Shown piece after piece: positions 5,846 through 11,707 of a stretch of DNA of 27,823 nucleotides. The notes below the pieces were generated by a model. It saw only the letters and a program-made list of their open reading frames with translations. It did not search any database and was not told the origin of the DNA. Positions within the stretch are counted from its first letter, which is position 1. Every line of letters begins with the position of its first letter. Source of the DNA: a virus; IMG/VR virus record IMGVR_UViG_3300036846_001011, positions 1 through 27,823 of that record; one strand, written 5' to 3'. The position numbers and the translations under genes were made by a program.

Positions 5846-7383
5846 GTGATCCCACCACCGTCGACGCCCTCGTGCCCGACCCGCACAACCGGCGCAAGCG
5901 CACGCCGCGCAACCTCGACATGATCGCCGCGTCGCTGCGCGAGGTCGGCGCCGCGCGCTCGATCGTGATCGACGAGCACAACGAGATCCTCGCGGGCAAC
6001 GGCGTCGTCGAGAGCGCCGCGGCGGCCGGGATCTCGAAGGTGCAGGTCGTCGACGCCGACGGCGACACCGTGATCGCGGTGCGACGGATCGGCCTCACCC
6101 CCGAGCAAAAACGCGCGCTCGCGATCTTCGATAACCGGACCGGCGAGTTGGCCGAGTGGAACGTCGAGCAACTCGCCGCCGACGAGGTCGCGGGCCTCAC
6201 CTTCGAGCCATTCTTTTTTGAAGAGGAACTCCGCGCGCTGCTGCCACCGGGCGGCCGCCGCGGGCACACCGATCCCGATGCGATCCCTGAGCCGGTCGCG
6301 ACGTCGATCAAGGTGGGCGACGTGTTCGCGCTCGACGACCACCGGGTGTTCTGCGGCGACACCACCGACCCCGCGGCGATCGCGCGCCTCGTGGGCGACG
6401 TGCCGTGTGCGCTGCTGCACGCCGACCCGCCGTACGGCATGGGCAAAGAGGCCGAGGGGATCGCGAACGACAACCTGCGCCGCGAGCACCTCGACGCGTT
6501 TCAGATGCAATGGTGGGGCGCGTGGTCGGCGGCGCTCGCCGAGAACGGCAGCGCGTACGTGTGGGGCACGGCGCCGGATCTCTGGCGGCTCTGGTACTGC
6601 GGCGGCCTCGGCGACGTGCCGGGCCTGATGGTGCGCAACGAGATCGTGTGGGATAAGGGCGCCGCGTTCGGCATGGCGTCGGACCTGCACCACTCGTATC
6701 CAGTCGGGACCGAGCGGTGCTTGTTCGTCATGCGCGGCCAACAGTTCCTCGGCAACCAAAACATCGCCGACTATTGGGACGGCTACGAACCGTTGCGCCT
6801 CTGGCTCGAAGGCGAACGCGATCGCGCGGGGTGGAAGAACAGCGACGTCAACCGGATCACCAACACGAACATGGCGGGCCACTGGTTGACGAAATCGCAG
6901 TTTCACCCGATCCCCGAGCGGCAGTACAACGTCCTCGCCGCCGCCGCCGAGGGCCGCGCGTTCACCGAGCCGTATGCCGATCTGTTCGCGCGGTTGTTTC
7001 CCGACCTGCGCGGCGACGGCAACGCCTACCGGCGCGAGTTGTCCGCGCAGCTACGCGAGGCCCGCACGTTTTTCGACAACGCGCACGAGACGATGACCGA
7101 CGTGTGGAAGTTTCCGCGCGTGCACGGTGAGGAACGGTTCGGCCACGCGACACCGAAACCGGTGGCGATGGTGATGCGCGCGTTGCGGTCGTCGAGTGAA
7201 CCGGGCGACGTGGTCGGCGTGCCGTTCGGCGGCACCGGCCCCGAACTGATCGCGGCCGAGCAACTCGGCGCCCGGCGCGTCGTCGTCGCCGAGATCGAAC
7301 CGCAGTACTGCCAGATCATCATCTCGCGGTGGGAAGCGTTCACGGGGGCGAAGGCGGCGAAGGTGGGCGAGTATGGCGGGTGA
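5842..7383 (+). CDS. ParB-like domain / DNA methyltransferase fusion
   Basis: A 513-residue protein. Residues about 5-110 form a ParB/sulfiredoxin-type domain (VDALVPDPHNRRKR, then D-E-H-N-E-I-L-A-G-N-G-V-V), common in phage methylase fusions. The catalytic domain has D195-P-P-Y, the motif IV of N6-adenine/N4-cytosine methyltransferases, and near the C-terminus P-F-G-G-T-G followed by A-A-E-Q-L-G-A-R-R-V-V-V-A-E-I-E-P, the AdoMet-binding motif I region. Motif IV before motif I indicates the beta-class order. The usual Asp in D-P-F-x-G-x-G is replaced by Val (G-V-P-F-G-G-T-G). An unusually long insert separates the motifs. It likely methylates phage DNA against restriction; the target sequence cannot be read from the gene. 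ATGA-coupled to its upstream neighbour. Confidence 0.88.
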   Translation: MSDPTTVDALVPDPHNRRKRTPRNLDMIAASLREVGAARSIVIDEHNEILAGNGVVESAAAAGISKVQVVDADGDTVIAVRRIGLTPEQKRALAIFDNRTGELAEWNVEQLAADEVAGLTFEPFFFEEELRALLPPGGRRGHTDPDAIPEPVATSIKVGDVFALDDHRVFCGDTTDPAAIARLVGDVPCALLHADPPYGMGKEAEGIANDNLRREHLDAFQMQWWGAWSAALAENGSAYVWGTAPDLWRLWYCGGLGDVPGLMVRNEIVWDKGAAFGMASDLHHSYPVGTERCLFVMRGQQFLGNQNIADYWDGYEPLRLWLEGERDRAGWKNSDVNRITNTNMAGHWLTKSQFHPIPERQYNVLAAAAEGRAFTEPYADLFARLFPDLRGDGNAYRRELSAQLREARTFFDNAHETMTDVWKFPRVHGEERFGHATPKPVAMVMRALRSSSEPGDVVGVPFGGTGPELIAAEQLGARRVVVAEIEPQYCQIIISRWEAFTGAKAAKVGEYGG

Positions 7384-7386
7384 GGG

Positions 7387-7414
7387 GGCGGCGCGACTGG
7401 TGGGCCGCGCCGCC
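7387..7414. terminator. candidate hairpin terminator between convergent genes
   Basis: A perfect 9-bp inverted repeat, GGCGGCGCG (7387-7395) and CGCGCCGCC (7406-7414), encloses a 10-base loop. It lies exactly in the 37-base gap between the plus-strand methyltransferase stop (7383) and the minus-strand stop at 7421, so it could end transcription from both sides. There is no T-run on either strand, so intrinsic termination is not assured. Confidence 0.55.
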
Positions 7415-7420
7415 GTCGGT

Positions 7421-7798
7421 CTATCGGTCGGTGCGGCCGGTCGAGCGGATCACGGTGCGCAGGGCGGCGAACGCGCGCCGCTCGTCACCCGTCTCGCGCC
7501 ACGTGCGCAGGGTCGCGGCGATCTTGTCGAGGGCGCGGCGCTCGACGCTCACGGGCGCCGGGTGGTCGACGCCTGCGCGTTCCCACCGCCACCCGTGCGC
7601 CCCGCACGACTCGTCGAGCGACCGATCGGCGTGGCCGCCGACGACGGGTTGCGCGCAGTGGACGCACACGCGCCGCGGGCGCCCGGCGTTCTGCGCGGCG
7701 GCCTGCCGCTGTTGGCGCTGCGCCGCGGTGTTGGCGCGGCCCCCGAGGCGGCCGAGGGCCTGCGCGGCGGGGTTCTTCGTGGGTTCGGTGTTCATCAT
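7421..7798 (-). CDS. hypothetical protein with Cys/His cluster (125 aa)
   Basis: Last gene of the minus-strand cassette. The start chosen is the ATG at 7798, which overlaps the upstream gene's TGA (ATGA on the minus strand); a second ATG follows at once. The N-terminal part has NPAAQALGRLGGRA and a Gln-rich helix (AAQRQQRQAAAQ), a pattern common in short basic proteins. Then comes C-V-H-C, further on D-E-S-C-G-A-H-G-W-R-W, which could bind zinc. The C-terminal third is helical and basic. No function is recognised; nucleic acid binding is possible. Confidence 0.6.
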   Translation of the reverse strand: MMNTEPTKNPAAQALGRLGGRANTAAQRQQRQAAAQNAGRPRRVCVHCAQPVVGGHADRSLDESCGAHGWRWERAGVDHPAPVSVERRALDKIAATLRTWRETGDERRAFAALRTVIRSTGRTDR

Positions 7799-8181
7799 CG
7801 GCCTCGGTTCTCTTCGGGCATGGCGACCTCGATCGAGTCGCCGCCGTTGATGTTGCCGTTGCGTACGACCTGCCCGAGCGCCTGCCAATCCCACCGCGGC
7901 GCGCAATCGAGCACCTCGCAATCGGTGACCTTGCCCGCGTCGAGCGTGATCACCACGTGCACGTCGGCGGGGAAGCGGGGGCACTCCCATGCGGGGATGT
8001 CCTCGTCGACGTGGTCGGGCAGTTCGTCGATCAGGTCGTCGAGCGTGGGCATCTCACCTTCGCTGATGGCGCCGCCCTCGCGCCCGTCGTCGTGCAGGTT
8101 GCCGATCATGGCGTCGACCGCGGCGTGCAGCAGGGCGCGCGCGCGTTCGAGTTCCGCCTCGCGTTGTGGGGTGAGGGCCAT
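7795..8181 (-). CDS. acidic hypothetical protein (128 aa)
   Basis: A 128-residue acidic protein: an N-terminal helix (PQREAELERARALLHAAVDA), a very acidic centre (TLDDLIDELPDHVDEDI) and a beta-rich C-terminal part (ADVHVVITLDAGKVTDCEV). The ribosome site on the minus strand is AAGGGGG just upstream of the ATG at 8181. Acidic small proteins in phage accessory cassettes are sometimes DNA mimics or inhibitors, but nothing here proves that. Overlaps the next gene by the ATGA pattern. Confidence 0.6.
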   Translation of the reverse strand: MALTPQREAELERARALLHAAVDAMIGNLHDDGREGGAISEGEMPTLDDLIDELPDHVDEDIPAWECPRFPADVHVVITLDAGKVTDCEVLDCAPRWDWQALGQVVRNGNINGGDSIEVAMPEENRGR

Positions 8182-8182
8182 G

Positions 8183-8476
8183 TTACCGGCCCCCCTTCGC
8201 GCGGGCGTCGAGGTCGGGCAGCGACGCGACGATCTTGCGGGCGCGGGCGAGGTCGTCGGCGACGTCCTCGAACACGTCGCCGAACCCCTCGGCGAGCGGG
8301 TCGAGATCCTGCAATTCGACCGCGAGCGAGGCGATCGATTGCAGCATGGCGCGCAGGCGCACGCGCGCGGCGGCGGCGTCGTCGGCCGCGGCGACGCGCA
8401 GGGCGGCCTTGATGGCGGCGTCCGACGGAATGACGTCGGCCGGGGTGTTGGTGTTCTTCGTGGTGTCGTTCGTCAT
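8183..8476 (-). CDS. helical hypothetical protein (97 aa)
   Basis: A 97-residue, Ala/Asp-rich, almost entirely helical protein with likely coiled-coil character (AAARVRLRAMLQSIASLAVE; DVFEDVADDLARARKIVASL). The N-terminus (MTNDTTKNTNTP) is polar and disordered. It has a clear AAGGA ribosome site upstream of the ATG at 8476 on the minus strand. The next gene starts one base after its stop, so the two are co-transcribed. No known family is recognised. Confidence 0.6.
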   Translation of the reverse strand: MTNDTTKNTNTPADVIPSDAAIKAALRVAAADDAAAARVRLRAMLQSIASLAVELQDLDPLAEGFGDVFEDVADDLARARKIVASLPDLDARAKGGR

Positions 8477-8512
8477 GTTCGTGTCCTTCGTGTTGGTTGT
8501 TGGGTTTCCGGT

Positions 8513-8839
8513 TCAGTCGTTGGGGATGGTGACGAACACGCGCTCGCCGTTCGCGTTGAACGTGGGCGCCTGCTCGGCGAGGCGCCGCGCCTCGGGGAAC
8601 CCGACCCACTTGCCCGCGCGGTTCAGGCCGCGGTTGCCGAGTTCGGCGCGCGCGATCGTGTTGAGGTCGAGATCCCCGCGGGCCGCCGCGGCGAGGATCT
8701 CGGTGGGGATCGTCTGCAACCACTCGGCGGCGCGGTCGCTGCGCCGCATTTCATCGGCGAGGCCGCCCGTGTACGTCTTACCGTCGCGCGCCGTGTAGTC
8801 GCTGCCGTTGTCGTCGTGTGTCGTGTTGGTGTTGTTCAT
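8513..8839 (-). CDS. first gene of minus-strand cassette, hypothetical (108 aa)
   Basis: A 108-residue soluble protein with a disordered Asn/Thr-rich start (MNNTNTTHDDNGSDY), a central helical part (EMRRSDRAAEWLQTIPTEIL) and G-L-N-R-A-G-K-W-V-G-F-P-E-A-R-R, ending in a beta strand (GERVFVTIPND). No ribosome site is visible upstream of the ATG at 8839, but a promoter-like pair stands 7 bases before it, so a leaderless message is possible. No function is recognised. A 36-base gap separates it from the next cassette gene. Confidence 0.6.
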   Translation of the reverse strand: MNNTNTTHDDNGSDYTARDGKTYTGGLADEMRRSDRAAEWLQTIPTEILAAAARGDLDLNTIARAELGNRGLNRAGKWVGFPEARRLAEQAPTFNANGERVFVTIPND

Positions 8840-8846
8840 GGGTAAG

Positions 8847-8876
8847 AGTGTAAATCGTAGCGGTCCGATAAATCAA
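8847..8876 (-). promoter_or_regulatory. candidate leaderless promoter of the minus-strand cassette
   Basis: On the minus strand, TTGATT (8876-8871) and TACACT (8852-8847) are separated by 18 bases, each matching 4 of 6 sigma-70 consensus positions. The -10 box ends 7 bases before the ATG at 8839, so transcription would begin at or next to the start codon. The surrounding 8840-8885 stretch is AT-rich compared with the genome. The 93-base divergent region also leads into the terminase genes on the plus strand, where AGGCAGGAAAA precedes the ATG at 8933. Confidence 0.4.
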
Positions 8877-8932
8877 GTAAATAGGGACGCCGTAACCCTC
8901 ACCGAACGGGCGGGTTATAGGCAGGAAAACGC

Positions 8933-9463
8933 ATGAAACCGGGCACCAAACCCCAACCCACCGCCGCGCGCGTGCTCGCGGGCAACCCCGGCCACCGCGC
9001 GATCAACCTCGACGAACCCCGCCCGCCCGAGGTCGGCGACGCATTCGACGACCCGCCGCCCGAACTCGACGGCCTCGCGGTGGCGTCGGCGTACTGGTGC
9101 GACCTCGCGCCGAAATTGCGACGCTGTCGACAGATCACCGCCGTCGATCGCGGCGCCCTGATCGCGTTGTGCATTGAGTGGGATCGGTACCTTGAGGCGC
9201 GCGAGAAGGCCGCGGTCGCGCGCGTGGTGAAGGCGCCGAGCGGGTACGCCATGCCGAACCCGTGGTTGGCCATTCAGACGAAGGCGCTCGCGATGTGTTT
9301 GAAACTCTGGCCCGAACTCGGCCTCACGCCGTCGAGTCGCTCGCGCGTGATCACCGAGGGGGCAGGGCCGGATGGTGACGCCTTCTCCGAGTTCGATTCG
9401 CCCGTGCCGCTCGGGCCGCTCGACGAACCCGAGGACGACGACGCGCCGCCGACGGCGCACTGA
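8933..9463 (+). CDS. terS: terminase small subunit (P27 family)
   Basis: A 176-residue protein with the P27-type small terminase plan: start MKPGTKPQPTAARVLAGNPG followed by D-E-P-R-P-P, a helical middle (AYWCDLAPKLRRC, TAVDRGALIALCIEW) and the family-typical N-P-W-L-A-I-Q-T-K-A-L-A-M-C-L-K-L and E-L-G-L-T-P-S-S-R-S-R. The small subunit recognises phage DNA and presents it to the large subunit. The acidic tail (PLDEPEDDDAPP) is less conserved in the family. The ribosome site AGGAAAA precedes the ATG. It heads the packaging and head block. Confidence 0.92.
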   Translation: MKPGTKPQPTAARVLAGNPGHRAINLDEPRPPEVGDAFDDPPPELDGLAVASAYWCDLAPKLRRCRQITAVDRGALIALCIEWDRYLEAREKAAVARVVKAPSGYAMPNPWLAIQTKALAMCLKLWPELGLTPSSRSRVITEGAGPDGDAFSEFDSPVPLGPLDEPEDDDAPPTAH

Positions 9464-9498
9464 AAATGAAAAGGGGCCGCGCATGGCCGCGCGACCCC
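9461..9498 (-). terminator. minus-strand rho-independent-like terminator
   Basis: GGGGCCGCGC (9473-9482) and GCGCGACCCC (9489-9498) pair at 9 of 10 positions around a 6-base loop. Read on the minus strand the hairpin is followed at once by TTTTCATTTT (complement of 9463-9472), the layout of an intrinsic terminator. On the plus strand no T-run follows. It would stop leftward transcription before it reaches the minus-strand cassette promoter. The loop also holds ATG 9483, an alternative start of the large terminase. Confidence 0.5.
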
Positions 9499-9554
9499 GA
9501 CGATGGAGAAAGGCCACCCGTGGCAAAGCGGGGGCGATCGGCAGTATACGCCCG

Positions 9555-11231
9555 ATGCCCCAACACCCGATCGACGCGTACGCCCATGACGTGATCGCGC
9601 GCCTCGTGCCCGCGGGCAAGTTTCATCGCCTCGCGTGCGTGCGGCACGTGCGGGATCGCGCGCGGGAAGCGACGCCGGGGTTTCCGTACCGGCTCGACTA
9701 CGCGCGCGCCGATCGGTTCGTGCGGTTCGCCGCGAACCTGCGGCACTACCAAGGCGAGTGGGCCGGGGCGTTCATCCACCTGCAACCGCATCAGGTGTTC
9801 CGGTTCGGATCGTTCTTCGGGTGGGTGCACGTCGACACCGGCCTGCGCCGGTTTCGCACCGCCTACAACGAGATCCCCCGGAAGAACGGCAAATCCCTTG
9901 AGGCCGCGATCGTCGCGCTCTACGTCACGTTCTTCGACGGCGAACCGGGCGCCGAGGGGTACTGCATTGCGACGAAACGCGAGCAGGCCAAGATCGTCTT
10001 CAACGATTGCAAAAAACTCGTGCAGTCGTCGGGCCTGCGGTCGCGGATCGCGGTGCTCATGGCGAACCTGCACCGCGAGGACACCGCCTCGAAACTGCAA
10101 CCGCTCGGCGCCGACGCCGACTCCACCGACGGCCTCAACCCGCATCTCCTGATCGTCGACGAGTTTCACAAACACAAAACGCGCGACCTGATCGACGTGA
10201 TGGAAACCGCGACCGGTGCCCGGCGTCAACCCGTGAACTTCCAGATCACCACCGCGGGCAACGATCCGATCTCGCCCTGCGGCGACCAGCACGATTACGC
10301 GCGCCGCATTCTCGAACGCGCGCTCGTCGACGAGTCGTTCTTCGCGTTCATCGCGCACGCCGATCCCGAGGACGACTGGACCGCCGAGGCCACGTGGGCC
10401 AAAGCGAATCCGAACTACGGCGTGTCGGTGCGCCCCGACGACCTGCGCGCGTTGGCGCTCAAAGCGATCAACATGCCGACCGCCGCGCCCACGTTCCGAC
10501 AAAAGCGATTGAACATTTGGGAGAACACGATCGCGCCGTGGTTGTCGCTCGACGGGTGGCGCCGCGGGCAAACGACATGGGCGGCCGAGGACATGCGCGG
10601 GCAGGCGTGTTGGATCGGCGTCGACCTGTCATCGAAGATCGATCTCACCGCCGTCGTGTTCCTCTTCGCGCCGACTGAGGAACGGCGCACGTGGCGCGTC
10701 CTCGCGATCTGCCTCACCCCGGCCGACACCCTCGACGAGCGCGCCCGCCGCGACCGGGCGCCGTACGGCGAATGGGTGAACCTGAAGCACCTGCGCACCA
10801 ACCCCGGCAACCGGATCGATCAAGACGTGGTGCGCGCGATCATCACCGACACCGTCGAGCACTACGACCTCACGGTGCAGGGGATCGGCGTCGACCCGTG
10901 GAACGCGGGCAACCTGATCGACGACCTACAGGACGATGGGTTCCTCGTCGTCGAGGTGCCGCAGAACAAAAAGCAATTGAGCGACACCGCCAAAGAGTTC
11001 GAGGCCGACGTGCTCGACGGCCGCGTCGACGGCGGCGGCAATCCGTTGTTGACGTGGTGTATCGGGAACGCGGTGGCGCCGGTCGACGATCAGGGGAACG
11101 TGCTGCCGTCGAAACGCCGCAGTCGCAACCACCGGATCGACCCGCTGATGGCGACCCTCAACGCGCGGAAACTGGCGATGGGGCCGGGCGACGAACCGGC
11201 CGACGATCCCGACCTCGTGGTGGCCGCATGA
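9555..11231 (+). CDS. terL: terminase large subunit
   Basis: A 558-residue packaging ATPase and nuclease. The ATPase domain has the P-loop-like R109-K-N-G-K-S114 (family form RKNGKS), a Walker B L-L-I-V-D202-E203-F-H-K-H-K, and A-T-A-G/T-T-A-G-N coupling-type motifs. The nuclease domain has G-V-D357-L-S-S-K-I-D-L-T-A and a final H-R-I-D-P-L-M-A-T-L-N-A. It pumps DNA into the prohead through the portal and cuts the concatemer. I chose ATG 9555 because M-P-Q-H-P-I-D-A-Y-A starts like relatives; ATG 9483, preceded by AAGGGG but inside a hairpin, would add 24 basic residues. Its stop overlaps an upstream in-frame ATG of the next gene. Confidence 0.94.
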   Translation: MPQHPIDAYAHDVIARLVPAGKFHRLACVRHVRDRAREATPGFPYRLDYARADRFVRFAANLRHYQGEWAGAFIHLQPHQVFRFGSFFGWVHVDTGLRRFRTAYNEIPRKNGKSLEAAIVALYVTFFDGEPGAEGYCIATKREQAKIVFNDCKKLVQSSGLRSRIAVLMANLHREDTASKLQPLGADADSTDGLNPHLLIVDEFHKHKTRDLIDVMETATGARRQPVNFQITTAGNDPISPCGDQHDYARRILERALVDESFFAFIAHADPEDDWTAEATWAKANPNYGVSVRPDDLRALALKAINMPTAAPTFRQKRLNIWENTIAPWLSLDGWRRGQTTWAAEDMRGQACWIGVDLSSKIDLTAVVFLFAPTEERRTWRVLAICLTPADTLDERARRDRAPYGEWVNLKHLRTNPGNRIDQDVVRAIITDTVEHYDLTVQGIGVDPWNAGNLIDDLQDDGFLVVEVPQNKKQLSDTAKEFEADVLDGRVDGGGNPLLTWCIGNAVAPVDDQGNVLPSKRRSRNHRIDPLMATLNARKLAMGPGDEPADDPDLVVAA

Positions 11232-11251
11232 CGCGGCGAAAGGAGCGGGGG

Positions 11252-11431
11252 ATGCGCGATCCAAAACCGAACGGCCGCCCGCCGTTGGTGCCCGGCGACA
11301 CGCCTGCGCGGGTGCAGGTCACCCTGCCGTCGCGCGTGTACGACAAGGCCGACGCGATCGCGAAACGCGACGGCGTGTCGATCCCCGAGGTGTTGCGGCG
11401 CGGCCTCGCGCACGTGATCCGCAGGGGGTAA
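11252..11431 (+). CDS. ribbon-helix-helix DNA-binding protein (59 aa)
   Basis: From the ATG at 11252, which has AAAGGAG at 11239-11245, the product is 59 residues. The sequence A-R-V-Q-V-T-L-P-S-R-V-Y-D-K-A-D-A-I-A-K followed by G-V-S-I-P-E-V-L-R-R-G-L is the beta-strand, helix, turn, helix plan of CopG/Arc repressors. These dimers bind short operators and are usually autoregulatory. An earlier in-frame ATG at 11228 overlaps the terL stop and would add 8 basic residues. Its place between terminase and portal is unusual for a regulator. Confidence 0.75.
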   Translation: MRDPKPNGRPPLVPGDTPARVQVTLPSRVYDKADAIAKRDGVSIPEVLRRGLAHVIRRG

Positions 11432-11482
11432 ACGACACAAAAACCTCGACGGGCGCGATCGCTCGCCATACTGCTCGGCACC

Positions 11483-11707
11483 GTGATCCGTTGGTGGTGG
11501 CAACCGCCGTGCCTGTTGCGCGTCGTCATCGTCAACCTCAAAGACGATCCCACGACCGCGATCAAGGGCGCGCTCTGGTCGACCGACGGCCCGTGGCTCA
11601 CCTTGCGGACCGCCGCGTTGCTCAAACACGGCGCGAAGGACACCCCGCTCGACGGCGACGCCCTCGTGCACACCGGCAACATCTCGTTCGTGCAGGTGCT
11701 TCCCTAA
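11483..11707 (+). CDS. Sm-like small protein upstream of portal (74 aa)
   Basis: A 74-residue protein from GTG 11483 whose stop (TAA 11705-11707) overlaps the portal ATG. It is all-beta in appearance: V-V-I-V-N-L-K-D, A-I-K-G-A-L-W-S-T-D-G-P-W-L-T-L-R-T-A, then G-D-A-L-V-H-T-G-N-I-S-F-V-Q-V-L-P. The alternation of strands with K-G-x-L and L-x-L-x-x-A is like Sm/LSm folds. Similar short proteins precede portals in some actinophage-like genomes; their role is not known to me. The Trp-rich start (MIRWWWQPP) may not be translated, since no strong ribosome site is visible. Confidence 0.6.
   Translation: MIRWWWQPPCLLRVVIVNLKDDPTTAIKGALWSTDGPWLTLRTAALLKHGAKDTPLDGDALVHTGNISFVQVLP

Noticed and set aside
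7373-8845. A 490-residue plus-strand frame over the antisense cassette
   Set aside because: The four minus-strand frames have ribosome sites or start/stop overlaps and ordinary protein composition; the plus frame is repetitive and Arg/Ala/Gly-rich.
9372-9554. An extended large terminase from 9372
   Set aside because: It would overlap nearly 100 bases of the small terminase, and those residues do not resemble terminase N-termini.
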